DNA from: Janthinobacterium sp. BJB426
Lineage (GTDB): Bacteria > Pseudomonadota > Gammaproteobacteria > Burkholderiales > Burkholderiaceae_D
Length of the DNA: 64,000 nucleotides
Assembly: GCF_002735705.1 (NCBI RefSeq)
Contig: NZ_PDZL01000015.1
Coordinates: forward strand, 1 to 64,000
Reading direction: 5' to 3'
Position numbers and translations under genes: made by a program. Shown piece after piece: positions 15,120 to 24,412 of the stretch (position 1 is its first letter; each line of letters begins with the position of its first letter). The notes under the pieces are model-generated. The model had not been told where the DNA came from, did no database searches, and saw nothing but the letters and a program-made list of their open reading frames with translations.

Positions 15120-16043
15120 TTACACTTCGCTGGCAATCGGATCCGTGCGCGCTATCGCCGCGCCTCGGGCCGTGTTGCGGGTATTGTAATAGGTTGCCGC
15201 GATGCCGGAAGCGAGAATGATGCCGATGCCGGCCCAGCCATGCCAGTCGAACAGGTCGCCAAAGATCACCACGCCCCAGAAGCTGGAAAAGACGATGCCC
15301 GTGTATTGCAAATTGGCAACCACAAGGGTCTTGCCCAGGCGATAGGCGCGCGTCATGGCCATCTGCGCCATGGTGGCGCACAGGCCGATGGCGGCCAGCA
15401 AGCCGATGCCATAGCCGCTCGTGTGTGCGTGCCAGACGACGGGGCCGCCGCCGGCGCTGGCCACGTGGCCGATCACGCCGGCCAGGAAGTTGACGACCGA
15501 GAAATAAAACACGACCCGGTATTCGGGTTCGCCCAGCAAGCCCAGCTTGCGCACCTGCAGGTAGGCGAGGGCCGATAGCATGCCGGAAATCAAGGCCGTG
15601 ATGGCGCCGGCCGCCTGGTCCGTCTCGAACACGGGTTGCAGCAGCAGGGTCACGCCGACAAAGCTCATGGCAATGGCCGCCACCAGCGGCCACTCGACTT
15701 GCTTCGTCGCTTTCCACCAGCCGCCGGCCAGCAGGATCACGGCGATCCAGATGGGCGCCATGTAATTGAGCGTCATGGCCGTGGCCAGTGGCAGGATGGC
15801 GATGGCATAAAACCACAGCCACAGGGCGATTACGCCCACCACGCCGCGCCACAGATGCTGGCCCGGCATCGTGGTTTTAAAGCTGCCGCCCTGGTACAAA
15901 ATCGTGCAGCTCATGACGGTCATGCCGATGATGCCGCGGTACATGACGATTTCGGAGGTCGAATACATATCCGACGCCAATTTGACGCACACGCCCATGA
16001 TGGCGAACATGAAACTGGCGAATAACATCCAAAGCGATTGCAT
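15120..16043 (-). CDS. EamA-type DMT superfamily transporter
   Basis: A 307-residue inner-membrane protein with ten predicted hydrophobic helices arranged as two EamA repeats, the drug/metabolite transporter fold. The first repeat begins at the N-terminus (M-L-F-A-S-F-M-F-A-I-M-G-V-C-V-K) with the conserved E-I-V-M-Y-R-G after helix 1. The second starts around residue 150 and includes A-Y-L-Q-V-R-K-L-G. The C-terminal helix ends in a short polar tail. The ATG at 16043 is supported by an AGGAT upstream and by the start of helix 1. The gene precedes the sulfurtransferase by 13 bp on the same strand, so they are probably co-transcribed. Substrate unknown; an export role is possible. Confidence 0.85.
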   Translation of the reverse strand: MQSLWMLFASFMFAIMGVCVKLASDMYSTSEIVMYRGIIGMTVMSCTILYQGGSFKTTMPGQHLWRGVVGVIALWLWFYAIAILPLATAMTLNYMAPIWIAVILLAGGWWKATKQVEWPLVAAIAMSFVGVTLLLQPVFETDQAAGAITALISGMLSALAYLQVRKLGLLGEPEYRVVFYFSVVNFLAGVIGHVASAGGGPVVWHAHTSGYGIGLLAAIGLCATMAQMAMTRAYRLGKTLVVANLQYTGIVFSSFWGVVIFGDLFDWHGWAGIGIILASGIAATYYNTRNTARGAAIARTDPIASEV

Positions 16044-16068
16044 GAGTAAATCCTGGTGATGAAAATGA

Positions 16069-16089
16069 AAAAGGCCGCACGAGGCGGCC
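16069..16089 (-). terminator. Terminator after the Rieske oxygenase gene
   Basis: On the minus strand a GGCCGC stem (16084-16089 with 16073-16078, 5-base loop) is followed by a T-run (16069-16072). It lies between the oxygenase stop and the transporter start and so separates the two transcripts. Confidence 0.75.
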
Positions 16090-16099
16090 CTTGAGGGAG

Positions 16100-17200
16100 T
16101 TACAGTTCGATATTGTTGCGGTACCACTCGTGGAAATGCTGCATGCCATCTTCCATCGGCGACTGGTAAGGACCCACTTCGCTCACGCCACGCGCCATCA
16201 GGGCCTTGCGGCCCGCATCCATGCGCTGGGCGATTTCATCGTCCTCGACGCAGGTTTCCATGTAGGCAGCCCGTTCCGCTTCGACGAAGTCGCGCTCGAA
16301 CAACACAATTTCTTCTGGGTAATAAAACTCCACCACGTTGCGCGTCTTTTGCGGGCCATCGGGCCACAGGGTCGAGACGACCAGCACGTGCGGATACCAT
16401 TCGACCATGATGTTCGGATACAGGGTCAGCCAGATGGCGCCATACGGCGGCGCTTCGCCGCCACGGAATTGCAGCACCTGCTCCTGCCATTTCTTGTAGG
16501 CAGGCGAACCGGCCTGCTGCAAGCCGCGGTGCACGCCCACCGTTTGCACGCTGTAATCCTTGCCGAATTCCCAGCGCAGGTCGTCGCAGCTGACGAAGCT
16601 GCCCAGGCCCGGATGGAACGGTTCCACGTGATAGTCTTCCAGATAGACTTCGATGAAGGTCTTCCAGTTGTAGTCGCACTCGTGGATTTCCACGTGGTCG
16701 AACATATAGCCGGAAAAATCGAGGTCTTTCGAGACGGACAAATCTTTCAATTTTTCCATCACGTTGTAGCCATTTTGCTCGAACAGCAAGCCATTCCAGC
16801 TTTGCAGCGGCGTTTTCGACAGGTTCAGGCACGGCGTCTCGGGGAAATGCGGCGCGCCGATCAATTCACCCTTGAGGTCGTAGGTCCAGCGGTGCAGCGG
16901 GCAGACGATATGGTTCGCATTGCCGCGGCCATTGAACATCAGCGCCTGCCGGTGGCGGCACACGTTGGACAGTACTTCGATGCCATTGGCGTTGCGCACG
17001 AGCATGCGCCCTTCGTTCTCAGACGCCAGGGTCGCAAAATCGCCGGTTTCCGGCACCATCAGCGCATGCCCGACATAGCGCGGGCCGGCTTGGAACAATT
17101 GCTGCATTTCACGCTGCAACAGCGTTTCGTCAAAATAGACGTGGACCGGAAGTTGCGCGTTTGAACGCGCCAGCTTGGCGTGAGTAGCCAGATCGGACAT
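16100..17200 (-). CDS. Rieske non-haem iron oxygenase, alpha subunit
   Basis: Aromatic-ring-hydroxylating dioxygenase alpha-subunit family, 367 residues. The N-terminal Rieske 2Fe-2S ligands are Cys81 and His83 (C-R-H) and Cys100 and His103 (C-P-L-H). The catalytic domain has the mononuclear-iron motif in N-W-K-T-F-I-E-V-Y-L-E-D-Y-H-V-E-P-F-H, giving His191 and His196 as iron ligands. The family contains choline, carnitine and aromatic oxygenases. No partner ferredoxin, reductase or beta subunit is adjacent, so the substrate cannot be assigned. The start at 17200 (M-S-D-L-A-T-H) is chosen over the longer frame to 17257, which lacks family sequence. It ends before a terminator, so it is monocistronic. 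Confidence 0.87.
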   Translation of the reverse strand: MSDLATHAKLARSNAQLPVHVYFDETLLQREMQQLFQAGPRYVGHALMVPETGDFATLASENEGRMLVRNANGIEVLSNVCRHRQALMFNGRGNANHIVCPLHRWTYDLKGELIGAPHFPETPCLNLSKTPLQSWNGLLFEQNGYNVMEKLKDLSVSKDLDFSGYMFDHVEIHECDYNWKTFIEVYLEDYHVEPFHPGLGSFVSCDDLRWEFGKDYSVQTVGVHRGLQQAGSPAYKKWQEQVLQFRGGEAPPYGAIWLTLYPNIMVEWYPHVLVVSTLWPDGPQKTRNVVEFYYPEEIVLFERDFVEAERAAYMETCVEDDEIAQRMDAGRKALMARGVSEVGPYQSPMEDGMQHFHEWYRNNIEL

Positions 17201-17606
17201 CCCAACCCCCCATAAATGTACAACGGTCAGCAGTGCCCCAGGCCATTCCCTGGGCAACCGCTACAGAGAGAAAGAATCCGCAAAGACCTGAATTCAAATT
17301 TGTTGAAACGGTATTTCGGACAGAACCGGCGATTATAGCGCGGATCGGCCTCGGCATTATCAAAACCCCCCCGGCAAATAGGCTATTAATGAGAAACATT
17401 GTCATTTGGCGCGCAATTTCCGGCGGAGAGGGGCGATTCGGCTAAAATCCACTGACAAGCTGGCAACGCTATTGACTTTGAGCGCGTCGATTGCGCTTAA
17501 GTTTTCACTTAATAGTGTGGTTTGTTCTAAAATAACGCTTCTATGCTGGCCGGGAATCCCCGGCGTCTCCCTACAAGCCCCTCGTGCCACGAAGAGATCT
17601 GAGTCT
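17201..17606. promoter_or_regulatory. Divergent intergenic region with candidate xseB promoter
   Basis: A 406-bp gap between the Rieske gene (minus) and xseB (plus) with no convincing gene. The right half is locally AT-rich. The best plus-strand promoter is TTCACT (17504-17509) and TAAAAT (17528-17533) with 18-bp spacing, about 74 bp before xseB. A second TAAAAT is at 17443-17448. Several short A/T runs on the left side could serve the minus-strand gene, but I cannot choose one. Confidence 0.35.
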
Positions 17607-17858
17607 ATGTCGAAGAAATTAACTGCCGCTGCCGCAGCGCCGGCCTCGTTTGAAGAGGCAATGGCGGAACTGGCGCAGCTGGTAACGCAAATGGAAGCGG
17701 GCCAGTTGCCGCTGGAAGCATCGGTCGCGGCGTATCAGCGCGGCTCGGAACTGGTCAAGTATTGCGCCACCCAGCTCGACAGTGTCGAAGCGCAGGTGAA
17801 AGTATTGGAAGGCGACATGTTGAAACCTTTCGTGGATGCCGGCGAGGCCGCCCAATGA
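17607..17858 (+). CDS. xseB: Exodeoxyribonuclease VII small subunit
   Basis: Small subunit of exonuclease VII, which degrades single-stranded DNA with the XseA large subunit (not in this window). The 83-residue helical protein has the family core F-E-E-A-M-A-E-L-A-Q-L-V-x-Q-M-E-A-G-Q-L-P-L-E with a second helix Y-Q-R-G-S-E-L-V-K-Y-C. The ATG at 17607 starts the usual short Lys/Ala-rich N-terminus; the open frame extending to 17406 is non-coding in character. The stop overlaps the ispA start (ATGA), the classic xseB-ispA-dxs coupling. Confidence 0.93.
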   Translation: MSKKLTAAAAAPASFEEAMAELAQLVTQMEAGQLPLEASVAAYQRGSELVKYCATQLDSVEAQVKVLEGDMLKPFVDAGEAAQ

Positions 17859-18766
17859 TGGCGAACATGCAACAAGACAGCGTGACCTTCGGCGACTGGA
17901 TGCAAAGCACCCAGTCGGGCGTGGAAGGCCGGCTCGACCAGTTTTTGCCTTCGGCGGATGCGGTGCCGCACAAGCTGCATGCCGCCATGCGTTATGCGCT
18001 GCTGGGTGGCGGCAAGCGCGTGCGTCCGCTGCTGGTGATGGCGGCTGGCGAACTGTTTGATGCGGATCAAGACACCCTCGCGCGCGCTGCTTGTGCGCTG
18101 GAAATGATTCACGTGTATTCGCTCGTGCATGACGACATGCCATGCATGGATGACGATGCCTTGCGCCGTGGCAAGCCCACCGTGCACATCGCCTACGATG
18201 AAGCGACGGCCCTGCTGGTCGGCGACGCGCTGCAATCGCAGGCCTTCATGCTGCTGGCCGACGGCGCGGCCATTCCACCTGCGCGGCAAATGGCGATGCT
18301 CAAGCTGCTGGCGCACGCCTCCGGTTCGGCCGGCATGTGCGGCGGCCAGGCGATCGACCTCGACAGCGTCGGCCTGGCCTTGACCTTGCCGCAGCTGGAA
18401 CAGATGCATCAACTGAAAACGGGCGCCTTGCTGCGCGCGGCCGTGATTCTCGGCGCGCTGGCCGGCAAGGACTTGACGGCGGACGATATGACGGCGCTGA
18501 ACGCGTATGCGCGCGCCGTCGGACTGGCCTTCCAGGTGGTCGACGATGTGCTCGACGCCACGGCTGATTCGGCCACCCTGGGCAAGACGGCAGGCAAGGA
18601 TGCGGCCGCCAACAAGCCCACTTACGTATCGATACTGGGGCTGGAACCATCGAGAGCCCTGGCAGAACAATTGCGGTGCGACGCCCATGCGGCGCTGGCG
18701 CCATTCGGGGACAAGGCACGCCGTTTGCGCGAGCTGGCGGACCTGGTCGTGCAGCGGAAGGCATAA
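17855..18766 (+). CDS. ispA: Farnesyl diphosphate synthase (short-chain polyprenyl synthase)
   Basis: Condenses dimethylallyl/geranyl diphosphate with isopentenyl diphosphate to farnesyl diphosphate. The 303-residue all-helical enzyme carries G-G-K-R-V-R-P-L-L near residue 50, the first Asp-rich motif H-D-D-M-P-C-M-D-D-D-A-L-R-R-G, the G-Q-A-I-D-L segment and the second Asp-rich motif F-Q-V-V-D-D-V-L-D. The two residues between the aspartates of the first motif (D-D-M-P-C-M-D) are the usual bacterial FPP-synthase type. The ATG at 17855 overlaps the xseB stop; a second ATG follows immediately at 17858. The product feeds ubiquinone, undecaprenyl phosphate and the haem O/A synthesis encoded at the end of this window. 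Confidence 0.94.
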   Translation: MMANMQQDSVTFGDWMQSTQSGVEGRLDQFLPSADAVPHKLHAAMRYALLGGGKRVRPLLVMAAGELFDADQDTLARAACALEMIHVYSLVHDDMPCMDDDALRRGKPTVHIAYDEATALLVGDALQSQAFMLLADGAAIPPARQMAMLKLLAHASGSAGMCGGQAIDLDSVGLALTLPQLEQMHQLKTGALLRAAVILGALAGKDLTADDMTALNAYARAVGLAFQVVDDVLDATADSATLGKTAGKDAAANKPTYVSILGLEPSRALAEQLRCDAHAALAPFGDKARRLRELADLVVQRKA

Positions 18767-20635
18767 ATGAAACTGTTAGAAACCATCAATGAACCAGCGC
18801 AAGTGCGCAAGCTGGCCCGCTCGCAACTGGTGCCGCTGGCGCAGGAATTGCGCAGCTTCCTGCTCGATTCCGTTTCCAAGACGGGTGGCCACTTGTCGTC
18901 CAACCTGGGCACCGTCGAGCTGACCGTCGCGCTGCATTACGTGTTCAACACGCCGCACGACCGCATCGTATGGGACGTGGGCCACCAGACCTATTCGCAC
19001 AAGATCCTCACGGGCCGCCGCGAGCGCATGCACACCTTGCGCCAGAAAGACGGCATTTCCGGCTTCCCGAAGCGCGATGAGAGCGAGTACGACACCTTCG
19101 GCACGGCGCACTCGTCGACGTCGATCTCGGCCGCGCTGGGCATGGCGCAGGCCGCCAAAATCAAGGGTGACCCGCTGCACGCGATCGCCGTGATCGGCGA
19201 CGGTTCGATGACGGCCGGCATGGCCTTCGAGGCGATGAACAATGCTGGCGTGCAAGAGGACGTCAACCTGCTGGTGATCCTGAACGACAACGACATGTCG
19301 ATCTCGCCACCCGTCGGCGCGCTGAACCGCCACCTGGCGCGCTTGATGTCGGGCCAGTTCTATGCGGCCGCCAAAAATGTCGGCAAGTCCGTCCTGCCCG
19401 GCCCCGTGCTGGAACTGGCGAAGCGCTTTGAAGAGCACGCCAAAGGCATGGTCGTACCCGCCACCATGTTCGAGGAATTCGGTTTTAACTATATCGGCCC
19501 CATCGATGGCCACGACCTCGATTCGCTGATCCCGACCTTGCAAAATATCAAGCAACTGAAGGGCCCGCAATTCCTGCACGTGGTGACCAAGAAGGGGCAA
19601 GGTTACAAGCTGGCCGAAGCGGAACCGATCCTCTACCACGGCACGCCGAAATTCAATCCGGCCGAGGGCATCAAGCCGGCCACGGCGCCTGGCAAGATGA
19701 CGTACACGGAAGTGTTCGGCAACTGGCTGTGCGACATGGCCGCCCACGACAAGCGCTTGGTGGGCATCACGCCAGCCATGCGCGAAGGCTCGGGCATGGT
19801 CAAGTTCGAACAGCAATTCCCGAACCGTTATTTCGATGTCGGCATCGCCGAGCAGCATTCCGTGACGTTTGGCGCCGGCCTGGCCTGCGAAGGCCTCAAA
19901 CCCGTCGTGGCCATCTATTCGACGTTCTTGCAGCGCGCCTACGACCAGCTGATCCACGACGTGGCCCTGCAGAACCTGGACGTGACGTTTGCCCTGGACC
20001 GTGCCGGCCTGGTGGGCGCCGACGGCGCCACGCACGCGGGCAACTACGACATGGCGTTCCTGCGCTGCATCCCGAACATGGTCGTCATGGCCGCGTCGGA
20101 CGAAAACGAATGCCGCCAAATGCTGACCACGGGTTACCACTATCCGGGTCCGGCCGCCATCCGCTATCCGCGCGGCGCCGGTGCCGGCGCGGCGATCGTG
20201 CCGGAACTGACCAGCATCGAGATCGGCAAGGGCGAAATCAAGCGCCAGGGCAAGCGCATTGCCATCCTGGCCTTCGGCTCGATGGTGGCGCCGAGCGCCG
20301 CAGCGGGCGAGAAGCTCGACGCGACGGTGGCCAACATGCGCTTCGTCAAGCCGCTCGACGTGGCGCTGGTGAAGCAGCTTGCCGCCGAGCACGATTACCT
20401 GGTGACGGTGGAAGAGGGCTGCATCATGGGCGGCGCCGGCTCGGCCGTGGCCGAAGCCCTGGCGGCGGAAGGCATCGTCAAGCCGATCCTGATGCTGGGC
20501 TTGCCCGACACCTTTATCGATCATGGCGACCCCGTGCAACTGCTGAAAAGCGTGGGCCTGGACGCCACCGGCATCGCCGCGTCGATCGAGCAGCGTTTTG
20601 GCGGCATGCAGCCGCGCCTGGCCGTCGTCAGCTAA
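18767..20635 (+). CDS. dxs: 1-deoxy-D-xylulose-5-phosphate synthase
   Basis: Thiamine-diphosphate-dependent first enzyme of the MEP isoprenoid pathway, joining pyruvate and glyceraldehyde-3-phosphate. The 622-residue protein shows the N-terminal H-x-S-S-N-L-G motif, [12 protein letters not shown], the thiamine-binding [16 protein letters not shown], and in the transketolase pyrimidine domain [11 protein letters not shown] and [18 protein letters not shown]. The start codon directly abuts the ispA stop (TAA ATG), so the two steps of isoprenoid supply are translated from one transcript. Confidence 0.96.
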   Translation: MKLLETINEPAQVRKLARSQLVPLAQELRSFLLDSVSKTGGHLSSNLGTVELTVALHYVFNTPHDRIVWDVGHQTYSHKILTGRRERMHTLRQKDGISGFPKRDESEYDTFGTAHSSTSISAALGMAQAAKIKGDPLHAIAVIGDGSMTAGMAFEAMNNAGVQEDVNLLVILNDNDMSISPPVGALNRHLARLMSGQFYAAAKNVGKSVLPGPVLELAKRFEEHAKGMVVPATMFEEFGFNYIGPIDGHDLDSLIPTLQNIKQLKGPQFLHVVTKKGQGYKLAEAEPILYHGTPKFNPAEGIKPATAPGKMTYTEVFGNWLCDMAAHDKRLVGITPAMREGSGMVKFEQQFPNRYFDVGIAEQHSVTFGAGLACEGLKPVVAIYSTFLQRAYDQLIHDVALQNLDVTFALDRAGLVGADGATHAGNYDMAFLRCIPNMVVMAASDENECRQMLTTGYHYPGPAAIRYPRGAGAGAAIVPELTSIEIGKGEIKRQGKRIAILAFGSMVAPSAAAGEKLDATVANMRFVKPLDVALVKQLAAEHDYLVTVEEGCIMGGAGSAVAEALAAEGIVKPILMLGLPDTFIDHGDPVQLLKSVGLDATGIAASIEQRFGGMQPRLAVVS

Positions 20636-20654
20636 GTTTGCCTGTCGACAGGAA

Positions 20655-20682
20655 AGCGGCACTGCGGTGCCGCTTTTTTTTC
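20655..20682 (+). terminator. Rho-independent terminator of xseB-ispA-dxs
   Basis: A perfect 8-bp stem (20655-20662 with 20667-20674), a TGCG loop and a run of eight to nine T residues end the operon. Confidence 0.93.
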
Positions 20683-20743
20683 GCCTGTCGGGATTTTACG
20701 TTGCACTGCAACATTTTCTGCCGGGGAATGCTACGATGACGCT

Positions 20744-22903
20744 TTGATACTTCTTTCAAAGTCCAACTTGCATTTCAGGAAACTTCACCGCCGTACACGC
20801 GCACTGGCCGGCCGCTGGCTGACGGGCATGCACGCCTATACCGATACCCTGGCACAGCGCCGTCCCCTGTGGATGGTCAGCCTGGCTATCGACGAAACGA
20901 ATCTGTCCGAGGGCTTGCGGGCCGCCTGCGCTTCCAGCGCCATGCTGCTGCTGGGCCTGCTGTTCGACCACCCCGATTTTTCCTGGGCCGCCATCGGCGC
21001 CTTCTGGACCTGCCTGGCTGACGCGGCGGGCACGCGGCGCATGCGCTTTGTCTCGATGGTGGGCTTCGGCTTGCTGTCGACGGTCGCCGGCGGCCTGACG
21101 GCGCTGGCGGCCGGGCATGGTGTGGCGGCGGCGGCCATCGCCGTGCTGCTGTTTTCCTGGGCCGGCGCGCTGGCGCGCATCTGGGGTGCGGCCACGGCGC
21201 AGGTGGCCATCCTGGCGGCCACGACCTGCGTGGTGATGGTCACGCACCCATTGGAATCGATGACGCAGACGGCGCCTTTCCTTGGCCTGTACATGTTCGG
21301 TTGCCTGTTCGCCACCGTGCTCAGTTTTACGGTCTGGCGCATCCACCCGTTCAGCCCGGCCAGACGCGCCATCCGCGCCGCGTATTCGCGCCTGGCCGGC
21401 ATCGCGCGCGACAATGCGCGCTTCCTCGAACATGACGCCGCGAAAGCGGGTGTTGCCGCGCATGGCGCCAGCTACCGTTCGCAGGCGCGCGCCGCGCTGG
21501 AAGCGGCGCGTGTGGCGCTGGCCGCCGTGCCGCCCGCGCGCGCGGGGCGCAGCGCCCTGTACGACAACCTGCTGCTGGCGCTCAGCGACGCCGAGCGCAT
21601 CTTCGCTTATCTGATCGCCGTCACGCATACGTGCGAGCGCGAGCAGCAGCGCCTGCGCCAGGACCCGCGCGCGCGGCGCAGCCTGGAAGTGATGGCCGTG
21701 CTGCTGCGCCGCCTGGGGCAAGCCCTGCAGCGCCAGCCGGAAACGCCGCCTTTGGCCTTGCAGCGCCGCCTGGCTGGCTGTGGACGGCGCCTGGAAGGGG
21801 CGCTGGGCGCCTTGCTGCCGCTGCGCCTGAATGTGGACTTCATGGAACTGGGTTTGCCGCGCGCGGCGCAGCTGCCGTGGCGCGAGGCGGCTTTCCTGGC
21901 GCTGGGGCAGGCGTGGCAAACGGCGAAAGTCAACGCCACGCCGCAGTCGCTGAGCTGGCGCCATGCGGCGCGCGTATCGCTGGCGACGACGGCCGGCTTC
22001 CTGCTGGTCGAGGCGCTGCACATTCCGTTCGGCTACTGGGCCACGATGGCGACCTTGTTGATACTGCAGCCGTCCGTGTCGACCACCTGGCCGCGCGGCA
22101 TCGAACGGGTCGCGGGCAGCGTGCTGGGCGCCGTGCTGGCCGTGCTGATCGGCCTGGTCATTTACACGCCGCTGGGCATCTCGCTGGTGGTGTTTCCCCT
22201 GATCGTCGCCACCATGGCCTTGCGCCGCGTCAGCTACAGCCTGCATGTGCTGTTCATGACGCCCGCCTTCGTGCTGGTGGCCGACTATGCGGCGCCCGCC
22301 AGCGAGATGGTGTATGCGATGAGTCGCCTCGGCAACAATGTGCTGGGCTGCGTGCTGGCCTTGCTGGCCACGTTTTTCCTGTGGCCCGACCGCGAGGCGG
22401 ACGACCTGGACCAGCGCCTGGCGAAAGCCGTGTCGGCCAACCTGAAATACCTGCTGGCCGTGCTGGCGGCCGGCGGTAAATGGGACAGCGCCATTGCGCG
22501 CCTGCGCCGCGAGGCGGGACTGGCCAGCAATAATGCGGAACAGGTCTTGCAGCGCTTGCGCATCGAGCGCCGGCTGGACCGCAGCAGCGGCGTGGGCCTG
22601 GCGGCGCTGCGCACCTTGCCGCTGCTGCGCCGCGTGGCGGGCAGCACGGCGCGCATCAGCCTGAGTCCCGAGGCAGAGCCGGCGCCGCCCGCATTGCAAC
22701 GGTGGATTGCCGAGGTCAGCGGGGAAATCGATGCCTTGCTGCGCGGCGAGTCCGGCGCCCCGACGCCTGGCTCCTGTGCCAGCGATGGCTTGACAGCCCT
22801 GCAAGCCGACGCCGTGGCCCAGGTGCAGTTGCTGCGCGGCTTGCTGCGCGCGCATGTGCAAGCGCAGGGGAAGGCGGAAAAATTGACGCAGGTCGCCGAA
22901 TAG
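20744..22903 (+). CDS. FUSC-family inner membrane protein
   Basis: A 719-residue inner-membrane protein of the fusaric-acid-resistance (FUSC/YccS/AaeB-like) family. Two blocks of about five hydrophobic helices (roughly residues 60-200 and 400-540) are each followed by a cytoplasmic helical domain. The second block carries the family signature around P-F-G-Y-W-A-T-M-A-T-L-L-I-L-Q-P-S-V-S-T-T-W-P-R-G-I-E-R-V-A-G. Members export aromatic carboxylic acids or are envelope proteins of unknown role. No membrane-fusion partner is adjacent, which favours the YccS-like standalone class. The start is uncertain: TTG at 20744 or the first in-frame ATG at 20828, neither with a strong ribosome-binding site. 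Confidence 0.82.
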   Translation: MILLSKSNLHFRKLHRRTRALAGRWLTGMHAYTDTLAQRRPLWMVSLAIDETNLSEGLRAACASSAMLLLGLLFDHPDFSWAAIGAFWTCLADAAGTRRMRFVSMVGFGLLSTVAGGLTALAAGHGVAAAAIAVLLFSWAGALARIWGAATAQVAILAATTCVVMVTHPLESMTQTAPFLGLYMFGCLFATVLSFTVWRIHPFSPARRAIRAAYSRLAGIARDNARFLEHDAAKAGVAAHGASYRSQARAALEAARVALAAVPPARAGRSALYDNLLLALSDAERIFAYLIAVTHTCEREQQRLRQDPRARRSLEVMAVLLRRLGQALQRQPETPPLALQRRLAGCGRRLEGALGALLPLRLNVDFMELGLPRAAQLPWREAAFLALGQAWQTAKVNATPQSLSWRHAARVSLATTAGFLLVEALHIPFGYWATMATLLILQPSVSTTWPRGIERVAGSVLGAVLAVLIGLVIYTPLGISLVVFPLIVATMALRRVSYSLHVLFMTPAFVLVADYAAPASEMVYAMSRLGNNVLGCVLALLATFFLWPDREADDLDQRLAKAVSANLKYLLAVLAAGGKWDSAIARLRREAGLASNNAEQVLQRLRIERRLDRSSGVGLAALRTLPLLRRVAGSTARISLSPEAEPAPPALQRWIAEVSGEIDALLRGESGAPTPGSCASDGLTALQADAVAQVQLLRGLLRAHVQAQGKAEKLTQVAE

Positions 22904-22980
22904 ATAACGTTTGCCCGGTTTCGCTGTGCCGCTGCCATGTTGATGGTTATCATTTGTCGATGTCAGCGTGCAAAACAGGA

Positions 22981-24129
22981 ATGAGCGACGTGTATAGATT
23001 TACAGTAAGCAAGAATGGATGGGTGGCCGCTGCCGTGCTGGCCATGGCCGTGGGATGGCCGGCAGGAGGGGATGCGGCGGCGCGCGAAGCCGAAGCCGTC
23101 GCTTGCGCCACGCCGGATGGCTGGAATTTCGCCTGCCTGCGCCAGACCTACGCGCAACCGGTCAGCAGCTGGCCCCGTCCGCAACTGCCCGATGGCGTGA
23201 CCGCAGCGGAAATGGCGCCCGTCTCGGCCATGCCCGTACCGGCCGTGGCGCCGGCCATCGTGGCGCTGGGGCAGCGCCTGTTCAACGATCCCCGTTTGTC
23301 GCACTCGAACGCGGTGGCTTGCCTCAGTTGCCACAGTCCGGCGCACAGCTTCGCCGACAGCAAGCGTGTTTCCGTGGGACACGAAGGGCGGCTGGGCCAG
23401 CGCAATGTGCCGGGCTTGCTGGGCGTGGGACAGCTCACGCCGCTGTTCTGGGATGGCCGCGCCAGCACCCTGGAAGAGCAGGCGCTGGGGCCCTTGCAGC
23501 ATCCGGATGAAATGGCGGCCGTGGCTGCGCAATTGCCCGCCAAGCTGGCCGCGCTCGATGACTACCCGGCACAGTTCGATGCGGCTTTCGGCAAGGAAGA
23601 TGGCGTGACCTTGCCGCGCATTTTGACGGCGCTGGCCGATTACCAGCGTACCCTGCTGCCGCCCGTCACGCGCTTCGATACCTTCCTGGAAGGCGAACGC
23701 ACGGCCCTGAACGACCGCGAGCTGCTGGGCCTGCACCTGTTCCGCACCAAGGCGCGCTGCATGACGTGCCACAGCGGCGCCTTGCTGACGGACCAGCAAT
23801 TCCACAATCTCGGGCTGAGCAATTACGGCAGCCGCAAGTATGAAGACCTGGGGCGCTACCTGGTGACGGGCAAGAATGAGGATGTGGGCAAGTTCCGCAC
23901 GCCGGGCTTGCGCGGCGTGGCGCAATCGGGGCCGTGGATGCACAATGGCGCGTTCGGGCAGATGGTGGGCATGCTGAACATGTACAACGCGGGCATGTCG
24001 CGCCCCGAGCCGCACAACGCACAGCAGGCGGCCGATCCGAAGTTTCCCGTCACCTCGCCGCTGCTGCAGCGTTTGCAGCTGACGTCCGATGAAATCATCG
24101 CGCTGAAGAGTTTTCTTGAGGTGCTGTAG
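22981..24129 (+). CDS. Di-haem cytochrome c peroxidase (CcpA/MauG family)
   Basis: Exported di-haem protein that probably reduces hydrogen peroxide with electrons from cytochrome c, or acts as a MauG-like oxidase. A signal peptide is visible (V-A-A-A-V-L-A-M-A-V-G-W-P-A-G-G). Two c-type haem sites occur: C-L-S-C-H in the N-terminal half and C-M-T-C-H in the C-terminal half. The bridging segment includes R-N-V-P-G-L-L and F-W-D-G-R-A-S-T-L-E-E-Q-A, and a G-K-F-R-T-P-G-L-R-G-V motif follows the second haem, all usual for the family. The start is ambiguous: ATG at 22960, ATG at 22981, or GTG at 22990, the last having an AGGA at good spacing. It precedes the cysteine-rich peptide cluster. Confidence 0.87.
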   Translation: MSDVYRFTVSKNGWVAAAVLAMAVGWPAGGDAAAREAEAVACATPDGWNFACLRQTYAQPVSSWPRPQLPDGVTAAEMAPVSAMPVPAVAPAIVALGQRLFNDPRLSHSNAVACLSCHSPAHSFADSKRVSVGHEGRLGQRNVPGLLGVGQLTPLFWDGRASTLEEQALGPLQHPDEMAAVAAQLPAKLAALDDYPAQFDAAFGKEDGVTLPRILTALADYQRTLLPPVTRFDTFLEGERTALNDRELLGLHLFRTKARCMTCHSGALLTDQQFHNLGLSNYGSRKYEDLGRYLVTGKNEDVGKFRTPGLRGVAQSGPWMHNGAFGQMVGMLNMYNAGMSRPEPHNAQQAADPKFPVTSPLLQRLQLTSDEIIALKSFLEVL

Positions 24130-24135
24130 CCGCTC

Positions 24136-24161
24136 GGCCGGCTGCGCCCGCAACCGGCCTT
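24136..24161 (+). terminator. Candidate terminator after the peroxidase gene
   Basis: An 11-bp inverted repeat with one mismatch begins GGCCGG shortly after the stop and is followed by only TTTACTT, so termination is plausible but weak. The rest of the gap to 24280 is AT-rich and holds no gene that I can see. Confidence 0.45.
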
Positions 24162-24280
24162 TACTTGCTTGCGGCGCCGATATTGTATAGACGTTTGGCG
24201 TCTCCCAATCTCTCCAAATTCCACATTTCATGGGCTTTCCCGATATATTTTCCAAACTGAAAATTTATCGGAAGGAAACA

Positions 24281-24309
24281 TTGACTCTAAAATAAGTGCG
24301 GTCTATAGT
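24281..24309 (+). promoter_or_regulatory. Sigma-70 promoter of the cysteine-rich peptide cluster
   Basis: TTGACT (24281-24286) and TATAGT (24304-24309) are separated by exactly 17 bp, each one mismatch from consensus. It is among the best promoters in the window. The predicted start near 24316 gives a leader of about 97 nt before the first peptide gene. Confidence 0.75.
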
Positions 24310-24364
24310 CGTTTTCGTAGCAAGCAAAGACGAAATCTGTATGGATTTTTACGACTGGTCTGAT

Positions 24365-24394
24365 GCGATTGCCTGGTTTGCCTGGTGCAATCGC
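24365..24394 (+). promoter_or_regulatory. Perfect 8-bp hairpin in the leader of the first peptide gene
   Basis: GCGATTGC (24365-24372) pairs perfectly with GCAATCGC (24387-24394). The loop side contains the direct repeat TGCCTGGT twice (24370-24377 and 24379-24386). It ends 6 bases before the GGAGAG ribosome-binding site, so folding could modulate translation or RNA stability. Confidence 0.5.
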
Positions 24395-24412
24395 TAACAT
24401 GGAGAGTAGTAA

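Noticed and set aside
17406-17606. In-frame N-terminal extension of xseB
   Set aside because: Would more than treble the usual 80-residue length and crosses the probable promoter; the ATG at 17607 matches the family.
18776-20662. Long open frame antisense to dxs
   Set aside because: Shadow frame in GC-rich DNA; dxs motifs on the plus strand are unambiguous.
20756-22861. Long open frame antisense to the FUSC gene
   Set aside because: Gln/Arg/His-rich translation typical of antisense GC-rich frames.
22941-22952. TGAT-N4-ATCA palindrome upstream of the di-haem peroxidase considered as a Fur box
   Set aside because: Only the inner tetramers match; the full 19-bp Fur consensus is not present, so the call would be guesswork.
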